Below, piece by piece: positions 50,551 through 59,100 of a stretch of DNA of 64,000 nt. The notes under the pieces are model-generated. The model ran no database searches. It was not told the DNA's origin and worked only from the letters and a program-made list of their open reading frames with translations. Numbering within the stretch: position 1 is the stretch's first letter; each line of letters opens with the position of its first letter. The stretch spans positions 1-64,000 of the forward strand of contig NZ_JARBDC010000064.1 in the NCBI RefSeq assembly GCF_036577625.1, given 5' to 3'. Source of the stretch: Paenibacillus_AB sp036577625 (GTDB lineage Bacteria; Bacillota; Bacilli; Paenibacillales; NBRC-103111). Both the position numbers and the translations under genes were made by a program.

Positions 50551-51558
50551 ATGGTATCGTTGCCGAAAATGAACGAGCTCGGTTTTTTCGAGATTCGCCT
50601 CGAATCGATCGGCGGACTCGGCGCCAACCTGGCCGGCAAAATGCTGGCCGAAGCGGGCGTCATGGGAGCCGGTTTGAACGGAGTCAGCTTTTCCTCCTAC
50701 GGTTCGGAGAAGAAAGGCTCTCCGGTAAAAGCGCATATCCGCTTTTGCGATCCGGATACGAATATCCGCGATACGGCGCCCGTCGAACGGCCGCATGTGG
50801 TCGGCGTTTTCCACGAATCGCTGCACAAGACGGTCAACGTGATCAGCGGCATTTACGAGGACAGCCTCGTGCTCGTCAATTCGACGAAATCGACCGCGGA
50901 GCTGAAGGAGAAACTGAAGCTGAAGGGCGGCACGATCGCCGTCGTCGACGCGATCGGCATCGCGCTCGAGGAGAAAAACCGGGTCAACATGGCGATGCTC
51001 GGCGCGCTGTTCCGGTTATGCCCTTTCCTGGACGCGGAATTCATGAAGGGCGTCATTCGCAAGTCGCTGGAGAAGAAATATCCGCAGGCGGTCCAGCCGG
51101 CGATCCGCACGTTTGAAAGGGGTTTCAACGAAGTCGTGTTCGAGACGTTCGCGCTGCCGGAAGGCGAGACGATGCCCTCCTTCGTCCGGCAGGACACCCC
51201 GGTGCTCGGCTACGAGACGCAGCCGATCGGCGGAGTCATCACGAACCCCGGCAACAGCATCCTGAAAGATTTGAGCATCTCGCGCGCGGGGATGATGCCG
51301 CGGTTCGACGAAGAGAAATGCATTCATTGCGCGGCGTGCGACAACGTCTGTCCCGACTTTTGCTTCGTATGGGACGAACAGCCCGACAAGAAAGGCCGGC
51401 CGCAAATGTTTTTGCAAGGGATCGATTACCAGTACTGCAAGGGCTGCCTGAAATGCGTCACGGCTTGTCCGACCGAAGCGCTGTCCAAAGACCGCGACGA
51501 CGACAAGTACGCGGAGCGGCATCGGGTGCCTCACCGGTTCGACCGGGCGATCGTGTAA
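50551..51558 (+). CDS. 2-oxoacid:ferredoxin oxidoreductase, fused gamma and delta parts
   Basis: A 335-residue subunit of a pyruvate- or other 2-oxoacid:ferredoxin oxidoreductase. The gamma part (about 1-190) shows IGGLGANLAGKMLAEAG and GSEKKGSPVKAHIRF. The C-terminal delta part holds two [4Fe-4S] sites of ferredoxin type, CIHCAACDNVCP and CKGCLKCVTACP. These carry electrons from the thiamine site to ferredoxin. GAAAGGAG precedes the ATG. The partner gene with alpha and beta parts follows 36 nt later. Confidence 0.9.
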   Translation: MVSLPKMNELGFFEIRLESIGGLGANLAGKMLAEAGVMGAGLNGVSFSSYGSEKKGSPVKAHIRFCDPDTNIRDTAPVERPHVVGVFHESLHKTVNVISGIYEDSLVLVNSTKSTAELKEKLKLKGGTIAVVDAIGIALEEKNRVNMAMLGALFRLCPFLDAEFMKGVIRKSLEKKYPQAVQPAIRTFERGFNEVVFETFALPEGETMPSFVRQDTPVLGYETQPIGGVITNPGNSILKDLSISRAGMMPRFDEEKCIHCAACDNVCPDFCFVWDEQPDKKGRPQMFLQGIDYQYCKGCLKCVTACPTEALSKDRDDDKYAERHRVPHRFDRAIV

Positions 51559-51594
51559 CTTTTACCATTTCCGAAGGAAGGGTGACAAGCATAC

Positions 51595-53904
51595 ATGGCT
51601 ATTGACATCAAGCGCGAAGAGCGGAACGCGGGCAAAGTCGAGCAGCGCATCGTGTACGAATCCGGCAACGAAATGGCCGCCTACGCGGCGCACCAGATCA
51701 ACTACCACATTATGGGATATTTCCCGATATCGCCGTCGACGGAAGTGGCCCAATTTCTCGATTTGATGAAGGCGAACGGCCAGCACGACGTCGTGCTCAT
51801 TCCGGCCGACGGCGAGCACGGCTCGGCCGGCGTCTGCTACGGCGCGTCGGCGGCCGGCGGACGCGTGTTCAACGCGACGAGCGCGAACGGCTATTTGTAC
51901 ATGCTCGAGCAGATGCCCGTCCAGTCGGGGACGCGTTTTCCGATGGTGATGAACCTCGTCTGCCGGTCCGTGTCGGGGCCGCTCGACATTCACGGCGACC
52001 ATTCGGACTTGTATTACGCGCTCAATACCGGCTGGCCGATCCTGATGTGCCGCGACCCGCAGGCGGTGTACGACATGAACATCATGGCGCTCAAGCTGGC
52101 GGAAGACCCGGAGGTGCGCCTGCCGGTGCTCGTCGCCTCGGACGGCTATTTCACGTCGCACCAGAAGCGCCGCGTCATGACGTTCGCGCATCGCCAGGAC
52201 GTGCTGAACTTCGTCGGCGAGCGGCCGCCGGCCGGCTTCCCGGACGTGCTCGACCGCAGCAATCCGATTACGGTCGGCCCGTACATGAACGAGCCGGACT
52301 ATATTAACAATTGCTACCAGCAATCGATGGCGATGTACCGGGCGGAAGCCGTTTACGAGCGCATTCGCAACGAATACGCCGAGCTGACCGGGCGCGATTA
52401 TCCGATCCTCGATCTGTATCGGATGGAGGACGCCGAAGTCGCCGTGTTTTTGATGAACTCGGCGTCGGAAATCATCAAGGACGTCGTCGACCAGCTGCGC
52501 GCGCAAGGCATCAAGGCCGGGTCGATCGCCCCGAACATGATCCGCCCGTTCCCGCAGAAGCAAATCGCCGAGGCGCTGAAAAACGTAAGGGCGGTGACGG
52601 TCGGCGACCGCGCCGATTCGTACGGCGGCTACGGCGGCAATATGGTGAACGAGATCAAGGCGGCGCTGTTCACGTACGGCAACCGCGACACGCTCGTCAT
52701 CAGCCGCGTCTACGGTCTCGGCGGCAAAGATTTTTACGCCGAGGACGGCCACAACCTGTTCAAGTTCGCGATCGACGCGGCGGAGAAAGGCTACGTCGAG
52801 AAGCCGTTCGACTATTACGGCCATACGCCGGGCGATCCGGCGAAAGCGCCGAAGCGCGTGCTCAATCCGATGAAATACGAGGATTTGAAAACGGGCTTGA
52901 TCACCGTTACGCCGGACGCCGCGACGGGCAAGCTGAACGTGCGCATCCCGCCGCTCCGCTCGCTGACGAAAAAGCCGAAGCGGATCGCGCCGGGACACGG
53001 CGCATGTCCGGGCTGCGGCATTTTTTCCGGGCTCGAGCTGTTTTTCAAAGGCATCGAGGGCGATATCGTGGCGCTGTTCCATACCGGCTGCGCGATGGTC
53101 GTCACGACGGGCTACCCGTATTCGGCGCACAAGGCGACGTACATCCACAACTTGTTCCAGAACGGAGCGGCCACGTTGTCCGGAACGGTCGAAATGTTCT
53201 GGGAGCGCAAGCGGAGAGGCGAGCTCGACCATTTGAACCTGCCGGACGACTTCACGTTCGTCATGGTGACCGGCGACGGCGGCATGGACATCGGCATGGG
53301 GCCGGCGATCGGCGCCGCGCTGCGCAATCATAAAATGATCATCCTCGAATACGATAACGAAGGCTATATGAACACGGGAGCGCAGCTGTCGTATTCGACG
53401 CCGATCGGCCACCGGACGTCGACGTCCAACGTCGGCAAGAAGCAGGCCGGGAAGCTGTTCCATCATAAGGATACGGCGCAAATTATGGCCGCGACGAACA
53501 TTCCGTACGTGTTCACCGGCTCCGAGTCGTATCCGCAGGACCTCGTCAAGAAGGCGGCCAAGGCGCAATGGTACGCGCAAAACGAAGGGCTCGTGTACGG
53601 CAAAATTTTGATCACGTGCCCGCTCAACTGGCTGTCGGACGACCAGGAAGGGACGAACATCGTCGATGCGGCCGTCAATTCGTGCTTTTTCCCGCTGTAC
53701 GAGGTGGAGCGCGGCATCACGAACATAACGTACAACCCCGAGGAGAAAAACAAAATGGTCTCCGTCGCCGAATGGCTCGGCACGATGGGCAAGACGAAGC
53801 ATATGACGAAGCCGGAAAACGCCGAGGCGCTCGCCGAATTCGAGCAGGAGGTCGCCCGCCGCTGGAACCGGCTGAAGGCGAAGCACGAGAACCCGTATTT
53901 GTAA
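51595..53904 (+). CDS. 2-oxoacid:ferredoxin oxidoreductase, fused alpha and beta parts
   Basis: A 769-residue catalytic subunit that decarboxylates a 2-oxoacid with CoA and thiamine diphosphate, passing electrons to the FeS subunit. The alpha half (about 15-455) starts with YFPISPSTEVAQFLDLM and ends with the AVTVGDRADSYGGYGG region. The beta half (about 460-769) has GHGACPGCGIFSG and the thiamine-diphosphate motif GDGGMDIGMGPAIGAALRN with EYDNEGYMNTG. The enzyme is normally oxygen-sensitive, which suggests use under low oxygen. The substrate (pyruvate, 2-oxoglutarate or branched) is not resolved. Confidence 0.9.
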   Translation: MAIDIKREERNAGKVEQRIVYESGNEMAAYAAHQINYHIMGYFPISPSTEVAQFLDLMKANGQHDVVLIPADGEHGSAGVCYGASAAGGRVFNATSANGYLYMLEQMPVQSGTRFPMVMNLVCRSVSGPLDIHGDHSDLYYALNTGWPILMCRDPQAVYDMNIMALKLAEDPEVRLPVLVASDGYFTSHQKRRVMTFAHRQDVLNFVGERPPAGFPDVLDRSNPITVGPYMNEPDYINNCYQQSMAMYRAEAVYERIRNEYAELTGRDYPILDLYRMEDAEVAVFLMNSASEIIKDVVDQLRAQGIKAGSIAPNMIRPFPQKQIAEALKNVRAVTVGDRADSYGGYGGNMVNEIKAALFTYGNRDTLVISRVYGLGGKDFYAEDGHNLFKFAIDAAEKGYVEKPFDYYGHTPGDPAKAPKRVLNPMKYEDLKTGLITVTPDAATGKLNVRIPPLRSLTKKPKRIAPGHGACPGCGIFSGLELFFKGIEGDIVALFHTGCAMVVTTGYPYSAHKATYIHNLFQNGAATLSGTVEMFWERKRRGELDHLNLPDDFTFVMVTGDGGMDIGMGPAIGAALRNHKMIILEYDNEGYMNTGAQLSYSTPIGHRTSTSNVGKKQAGKLFHHKDTAQIMAATNIPYVFTGSESYPQDLVKKAAKAQWYAQNEGLVYGKILITCPLNWLSDDQEGTNIVDAAVNSCFFPLYEVERGITNITYNPEEKNKMVSVAEWLGTMGKTKHMTKPENAEALAEFEQEVARRWNRLKAKHENPYL

Positions 53905-53966
53905 AAGACGTCGGGTTGACCGCCGTCATGCGAAGCCGAACACCGTGCACCGTCAGGAGGGATGTT

Positions 53967-54257
53967 ATGCCGTACGTGCTGAAGCATATCGTAAGCTCGG
54001 AGCTGTTCGCCTGCACGCTGCTGAATCGGTACGACCTGCCTTATTACGGCGTCAAGGAATGGGACGACGAGGCGACGGCGCTAGGCGACAAAAATCCGTT
54101 TCTGGCCGCCCGCAGCGTGGAAGATCCGCGAGCGTGGGACGTCGTCGAACTGGAGGAAATGAAGCTGAAGATGGCGAACGTGAAGCTGAAAAACGATCCG
54201 TCCAACCGGTTGTTTCTGGGCGAAGACGGCGCGTTCCGCCTGGAGAAGCGAGAGTAG
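53967..54257 (+). CDS. 96-residue protein of the ferredoxin oxidoreductase operon
   Basis: A small acidic protein with an excellent ribosome site (AGGAGGG, 5 nt before the ATG), 62 nt after the alpha/beta gene and before the operon terminator. It starts PYVLKHIVSSELFACTLLN, then NRYDLPYYGVKEWDDE, and ends in a charged helix with KLKMANVKLKNDPSNRLFL. There are no Cys pairs, signal or membrane helix. No family is recognised. Position suggests an assembly or regulatory partner of the oxidoreductase. Confidence 0.7.
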   Translation: MPYVLKHIVSSELFACTLLNRYDLPYYGVKEWDDEATALGDKNPFLAARSVEDPRAWDVVELEEMKLKMANVKLKNDPSNRLFLGEDGAFRLEKRE

Positions 54258-54315
54258 GAAGCGGCGGCGAAGACGATTCGGAAGAAGCGGATCGTAGCCG
54301 ATCGTGAGGAAGCGA

Positions 54316-54355
54316 AGCCGCGGGTACCGGCAGACCGGTCGCTCCGCGGCTTTTT
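54316..54355 (+). terminator. terminator of the ferredoxin oxidoreductase operon
   Basis: AGCCGCGG and CCGCGGCT are perfect arms, with an inner ACCGG/CCGGT stem, followed by TTTT. Confidence 0.88.
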
Positions 54356-54478
54356 GCCGCTCGGCGTATATCATTCTTTCGTAGGAGCGTTTCGCCGCTT
54401 GCGCGAAGCGGTGACGTCCGGCGGCAAAAGGGCGACGCGGGCTCGTTCGTTTAAGAGGCTTCAATGACCGCTATTCCC

Positions 54479-54515
54479 AAAAAAAAGAACCCGCCAAGCA
54501 ACGGGCCGCGGGTCC
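54479..54515 (-). terminator. terminator of the Nudix gene
   Basis: Read leftward, GGACCCGC pairs with GCGGGTTC (one G-T pair) and is followed by eight Ts. It lies about 90 nt beyond the Nudix stop codon. The rest of 54258-54605 holds no gene I can support. Confidence 0.82.
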
Positions 54516-54605
54516 AAATGTATATATATCAAAAAGGGGGTCGAGTACTATCGTACACGGATTTCATTAAGGGGAGATGAAAGGAATATTACAAGTTCAT
54601 TACAA

Positions 54606-55094
54606 TTATCGCGCGCTTCCGAGGGCAGGGAGCGGAGCTTTCGCGTAGCCGACCAAATGGCCGGCTTCGTCGAAGCTGAAGCGGTGGTCCATCGTTTCGC
54701 CATCCAGCATGCCCGGCAAAAATTGCCGGACGTTGTCCGCGATGCCGTCATTGTCCGGATGCAAAACCCAGTCCGCGCTTTTCCAATCGAGCACGCCTTC
54801 GTCGACCCGTACGGGCGTCGGAAACGAAAAGGACGGCGGCACGGAAGCGAGATATACGTACATCCCCGAAACGCCCGTCTTCGTCAACCACGTTACCGTT
54901 CCGGCCGGCTCCGGCTTGTCGATCCGGATGCCCGTCTCCTCCCGTATTTCCCGCACGATGCAGTCGAGCGGCGTTTCGCCGGGCTCGATTTTGCCGCCGA
55001 TTCCGTTCCACTTTCCCATATTCGGCCGGGCGAACCGGTTCAGCAGCAGCAGCTCGCGCTCGCGTCTGACAAAACATAGCGTATAGGCGTACAT
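54606..55094 (-). CDS. Nudix hydrolase, 8-oxo-dGTP diphosphatase type
   Basis: A 162-residue pyrophosphohydrolase of the MutT/YvcI kind, which clears damaged or excess nucleoside triphosphates. The Nudix box is complete at about residues 33-56: GGKIEPGE, seven residues, then REIREETGI, providing the Mg-binding glutamates. The N-terminal LCFVRRERELLLLNR strand and GKWNGIGG entry are typical. AAGGAG lies about 5 nt before the ATG. It is transcribed alone and ends at a strong terminator. The nucleotide substrate is inferred from the family only. Confidence 0.88.
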   Translation of the reverse strand: MYAYTLCFVRRERELLLLNRFARPNMGKWNGIGGKIEPGETPLDCIVREIREETGIRIDKPEPAGTVTWLTKTGVSGMYVYLASVPPSFSFPTPVRVDEGVLDWKSADWVLHPDNDGIADNVRQFLPGMLDGETMDHRFSFDEAGHLVGYAKAPLPALGSAR

Positions 55095-55128
55095 GGACGT
55101 CGCTCCTTAAGTACAAGTTGAACATCGG

Positions 55129-56322
55129 TCAGGCGGACATCGCTCCGGAACGCGCTTTCGCGCGCCGTTCCAGCGTTTGGGCGATCCACATCAGCGCCAG
55201 CGCGGCGGCGACGAGAACGGCCGGAATGACGAAAATCGCAGGACTGTAGCCGGGCACGAGAAAAGGGAGCAAATAGCCGACAAGCGACGCCGTCTGGGTC
55301 AATACGACGTACAGGCTCGAGCCGAACCCGATCCGCGTATGAAACATGCGCTGCACGTAGCCCATCGCCACGCCGAACAGCACGGACACGTAAAACGAAT
55401 ACAGCGGCTGCACCGCGAAAAAGACGGCCAGAGGCGGACTGAGCGTATATACCGCATAGACGAACACGGCGAACAGGCTGGCGATCCGGATGACCCGCTT
55501 GCTGCCGTACTTGGCGGCCCAATACCCGGCCAACGTCATGAACAGCAGCTCGAACACGGCCTGGATGCTCCACAAATAAGACATCAGCTGCGGCTTGCCG
55601 AACAGCTGCACGACGACGAGCGGGAGGTACAGCCCGCGGAGCGCGTCCCCGCACGACAGCAGCAGCAGCGCCACGAGCATGAAAACGGAGAACGGCTCTC
55701 CGCGGCTAGTTCCCGCGGCGGGAGGGGCGTCCCCGCGCTCCTTGTACACGAGCAGCATGGCGAGCAGGCAGGCGTAGCCGAGAAAGTTGCCGATCAGGAT
55801 GCCCCGGAAATCGGCGACCAGATAGACGTTCGCGCCGACGAGCAGCCCGGCGAAGAAGCCGACGCTCAGCGTCGACCGCAGCCAAATTTGGGCCATCTCG
55901 AAAAAATCGGCCGCCTCGTTCATAAAGTGGTTGCGCGCCATCGCGAACAGCTGGCCCATAATGAGGCCGGACGGTCCGACGATCAGCGCCATCCCGGTCA
56001 GCGTCAGCCCGTATCCGGCGGCGTTCATGTAAATCGCCAGGCCCAGCATGGCCGATGCGCTGGCTGCGATCGGCAGCGCTTTTTTGCGCTTGATCCGGTC
56101 GCTGACGAAACCGACGCCGAGCGTCACGATCATGTTGATCAGCAGCGCGATCGAAAACACCGAAGCGATCTGAACTTTGCCGAGTCCGATCGCGTCGCGC
56201 ATATAGACGGCGTTCATCGGCGCCAAAATGCCGAGTCCGATCCCGTAGCAAAACATTCCGACTATCAAAGGGAGAGCCCCTCGGATACGGAAAAACGATT
56301 TGACGTCCGACAGCCATTTCAC
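55129..56322 (-). CDS. MFS transporter
   Basis: A 397-residue membrane protein with about 12 hydrophobic helices in two halves joined by a short Pro/Gly-rich loop (around residue 200, GDAPPAAGTSRGEP). Loop 2-3 reads GFVSDRIKRKKALP, a degenerate form of the usual MFS motif, and AGYWAAKYGSKRVIR repeats it in the second half. No substrate group can be assigned. The 289 bp between it and the XRE gene hold nothing recognisable. Confidence 0.82.
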   Translation of the reverse strand: MKWLSDVKSFFRIRGALPLIVGMFCYGIGLGILAPMNAVYMRDAIGLGKVQIASVFSIALLINMIVTLGVGFVSDRIKRKKALPIAASASAMLGLAIYMNAAGYGLTLTGMALIVGPSGLIMGQLFAMARNHFMNEAADFFEMAQIWLRSTLSVGFFAGLLVGANVYLVADFRGILIGNFLGYACLLAMLLVYKERGDAPPAAGTSRGEPFSVFMLVALLLLSCGDALRGLYLPLVVVQLFGKPQLMSYLWSIQAVFELLFMTLAGYWAAKYGSKRVIRIASLFAVFVYAVYTLSPPLAVFFAVQPLYSFYVSVLFGVAMGYVQRMFHTRIGFGSSLYVVLTQTASLVGYLLPFLVPGYSPAIFVIPAVLVAAALALMWIAQTLERRAKARSGAMSA

Positions 56323-56611
56323 CCGGCATCCTCCATCCTCTGGTCGATCGGTCGGAGCGCACGTTTTCGCGAGTTTGCCCCGGATTGCCTCCGGACCGCG
56401 CGGCCGCCGTTTTTTTTCGGCTTCGCCCCGAACGAGTCCGCCCGTCGTTTCCTTCTCTAAATCTAACGCGCAAGCGGCCCGCTTTCAAGACGAAAATGGA
56501 ATAAACCGGATTTCGTCCGCGCCGAGCCGCAACGAACGCATCGCCGTCATCGGAAAGAAGCCGCCCCTCGGGAGGGACGGCCTATTCGCTTGCCATGGAC
56601 GATCCGGCGGC

Positions 56612-57793
56612 TTATACGGTTTTGTACGACAGCACTAAGCGTCCGAGCAGCTCATTCGGCAAAAACGGACCGAGTCCGGCCAAATGCTCGGGCGCGAGAC
56701 GTCCCGCCCCGAGCGATTCGATCAGCATGACCAAGTCGGCTTGATCGAGGAAGGGCGCGAGCTTCACGATGCCCGACGGATCGAGCGTTCCGTCCAGCGT
56801 CCGCTTCACGAGGCGGGACAGCGTCGTCTTTTCCAGAAACGGGCATAAACTTCGAACGACGCTCCAATCAATCGTTCCCGCTTCGGCGGCTTCGACCAAC
56901 CGGTCGAGCAGCTGCTTGCCGAGAAACGGGGCAAGGGCGACAATATGCTGCGCATCGATCGAGCCGTCGATCGCGCGGGCGACGAGCTTCTCCAGCGTCG
57001 CTCTTCCGAGAAACGGGGCCAGCGCGCGAAGCGACGCCCAGTCGTTTTCGATCGCGATCGTCTCGACGATCGATTCCAGCGCGTCCTTGGGCAGAAACGG
57101 GGCGAGGCTGCGAATGTGGGCGAGCGTGATCGGCCGCGGATTCGACTGCGCCTCGCGGTCGGCGTCGGCCGGCTCCGGCGTCGGCGCCGGCCGTGAGGCC
57201 TCCGCGGAAGCGGCATCGGCTGCGCCGTCTTCGGCGGCCGGAGCGGGTGCGACCGGATGCTTCGCGTGCCCGGCATGCTTCGCGTCGAGTCGCGAAAAGG
57301 CGCTGCGCAGGGCGCTGGCCATTTGCCGGATGTCTACGGCGGGCAAGCCGTCCTTCAATTGGCGGAGCTCCGCGAAGCGCTCCGTTTCCGTTTCTTGCCG
57401 GACGTCCGCCTCGCGGGCCGATTCCGGTTTGCCGGCGTCGCCTTCCGAGCTTCTTTCGTCCGCTTGCGGCCATGTGTCCGCTCCGCTCCCGGCGTCCGTC
57501 CCGTACGCCTCGTCCGTTCCGGCCGGTTCCGCCGCGCCGGCAGCGACCGTTTCTCCGGCCGCGATCGCGGGAGGCGCCGCCTGCGCCCGTTCGCCTTTCA
57601 GCAGCTCGTCGACCGTAATGCCGAGCAGGGAAGCGAGACCCGGAAGCAGTCCGATATCCGGAAGCGATTCGCCGCGCTCCCATTTCGAGACCGCTTGGTG
57701 GCTGACGCTGAGCATGCCCGCCAGCTCCGCCTGCGTATAATCTTTCGTTTTGCGCAGCTCCGATATAAACGCTCCGATTTTTAGCACGTCCAT
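56612..57793 (-). CDS. XRE-type DNA-binding protein with six C-terminal LAPFL repeats
   Basis: A 393-residue protein of unusual build. Residues about 5-62 form a Cro/CI-type helix-turn-helix (LRKTKDYTQAELAGMLSVSH, then KWERGESLPD). Residues about 70-215 are an Ala/Glu/Pro-rich, probably disordered linker. Residues about 222-393 are six tandem repeats of 27-30 residues with the core LAPFL, then xxxxLxxLVxxAxxGxID, likely forming a helical solenoid. GAGGAA lies 10 nt before ATG 57793. The repeats may bind a protein partner or effector. The function is unknown. Confidence 0.8.
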   Translation of the reverse strand: MDVLKIGAFISELRKTKDYTQAELAGMLSVSHQAVSKWERGESLPDIGLLPGLASLLGITVDELLKGERAQAAPPAIAAGETVAAGAAEPAGTDEAYGTDAGSGADTWPQADERSSEGDAGKPESAREADVRQETETERFAELRQLKDGLPAVDIRQMASALRSAFSRLDAKHAGHAKHPVAPAPAAEDGAADAASAEASRPAPTPEPADADREAQSNPRPITLAHIRSLAPFLPKDALESIVETIAIENDWASLRALAPFLGRATLEKLVARAIDGSIDAQHIVALAPFLGKQLLDRLVEAAEAGTIDWSVVRSLCPFLEKTTLSRLVKRTLDGTLDPSGIVKLAPFLDQADLVMLIESLGAGRLAPEHLAGLGPFLPNELLGRLVLSYKTV

Positions 57794-57921
57794 TTGAAGC
57801 GATTCCTCCTCGAATTTGGTTTCGCAAAAGCGCGCCGTTTGCTGACCTAACCGTACCATACGCACCCAGGGAAACCAATCTCCGGTTAGTTGAGCTTGCC
57901 TGACATTCCGCCGCCGAACGA

Positions 57922-57940
57922 ATTCAACCGACGGTTGAAT
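57922..57940. promoter_or_regulatory. palindrome ATTCAACCG-A-CGGTTGAAT
   Basis: A perfect 9-bp inverted repeat with a one-base centre. The half-site ATTCAACCG recurs at 58149-58157, just before the ribosome site of the ABC ATPase gene. It is a candidate operator, perhaps of the TetR protein encoded downstream. A TATAAT at 58126-58131 is the likely -10 of the ATPase gene. The rest of 57794-58173 shows nothing else. Confidence 0.5.
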
Positions 57941-58173
57941 CGGTTATGTCTCGCGATCGTAAGCAATGGAGGAGACGAACATGGACCAGGGCGGGCGATC
58001 TTTCGCGCGAAGCCGGCATGCCGCAAATCGGAGGAACGTATCGATTTAATCGGCAAATTGAACGAAATAACCTGTAATCCGTCTAAAAGAACCGCGAATA
58101 GTCGTTGTAAAAGTGAACGAATTTGTATAATATCGTTTAAAAATGACGATTCAACCGTTGGAGGTGCACTTGC

Positions 58174-59100
58174 ATGGCTGTCATCGACATGATCCGGCTC
58201 ACGAAATCGTACGGCAACTACCGGGCGCTTGACGGCGTCGATATGCGCGTGAACGAAGGGGAAGCGTTCGGCTTTATCGGGCCGAACGGAGCGGGCAAAT
58301 CGACCGCGATTCGCATTGCGCTCGGTCTGCTTCGCAAGGACGGCGGAGACGTACGCCTGTTCGGCAAAGACCCTTGGCGCGACGCGCCGGAGCTGCACCG
58401 GCGATTGGCGTACGTGCCCGGGGAAGTAAGCTTGTGGCCGAGCCTCACCGGAGGCGAGGCGATCGACTTTTTGCTGCGGCTGAGAGGCGGCGTCGACCGG
58501 AAGCGACGTTCCGAGCTGCTCGAGCGCTTTCAGCTCGACCCGGGCAAAAAGTGCCGCGCCTACTCGAAGGGCAATCGCCAAAAAGTGGCGCTCGTCGCCG
58601 CCTTCGCCTCGAACAGCGAGCTGTATATTCTCGACGAGCCGACCTCGGGGCTCGATCCGTTGATGGAGGCGGTGTTTCGCGAATGTATGGCGGAAGCGAA
58701 AGCGGCCGGAAAGACGGTGCTGCTGTCGAGCCATATTCTTGCGGAGGTGGAGGAGCTGTGCGACCGGGTCGCGATTATAAAAGCCGGCCGCGTCGTCGAA
58801 TCGGGAACGTTCGCCGAATTGCGCCACCTGACCCGTACGTTCGTTACGGCGGAGCTGGCCGGTCCGGTGAACGGGCTGAGCGGCGTCGACGGGGTGCACG
58901 ACCTCGAAACGCAAGGAAACGCAGTGCGGTTTTCGGTCGATGCGCGCGCTTTGGACCGGGCGCTGCTCACGCTCTCCGCGGCCGGCGTGCGCAGCTTGAC
59001 GAGTCGTCCGCCCACGCTGGAGGAGCTGTTCATGCGTCATTACGAGACGGAAGGGGCGAATCGCCCGATGCCGACGCGACAAGGGAGGGACGAGCGATGA
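58174..59100 (+). CDS. ABC-2 exporter ATPase subunit
   Basis: A 308-residue ATPase powering export through the permease encoded next. Walker A is GPNGAGKST, the Q loop region is YVPGEVSLW, Walker B is YILDEPTSGLD and the switch His is in LLSSHILAEVEEL. The signature is YSKGNRQKV rather than LSGGQ, a variant common in ABC-2 drug exporters. GGAGG precedes the ATG. The stop overlaps the permease start (ATGA), so they are co-translated. Confidence 0.93.
   Translation: MAVIDMIRLTKSYGNYRALDGVDMRVNEGEAFGFIGPNGAGKSTAIRIALGLLRKDGGDVRLFGKDPWRDAPELHRRLAYVPGEVSLWPSLTGGEAIDFLLRLRGGVDRKRRSELLERFQLDPGKKCRAYSKGNRQKVALVAAFASNSELYILDEPTSGLDPLMEAVFRECMAEAKAAGKTVLLSSHILAEVEELCDRVAIIKAGRVVESGTFAELRHLTRTFVTAELAGPVNGLSGVDGVHDLETQGNAVRFSVDARALDRALLTLSAAGVRSLTSRPPTLEELFMRHYETEGANRPMPTRQGRDER

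Noticed and set aside
51562..53886. A 774-codon reverse-strand frame opposite the oxidoreductase alpha/beta gene
   Set aside because: Shadow of a well-supported gene; Arg/His-rich with no motif or ribosome site.
54577..54648. Short frame with an AAGGGGAG ribosome site (23 codons)
   Set aside because: It ends inside the Nudix gene on the other strand, has no sequence character, and the region already holds a terminator.
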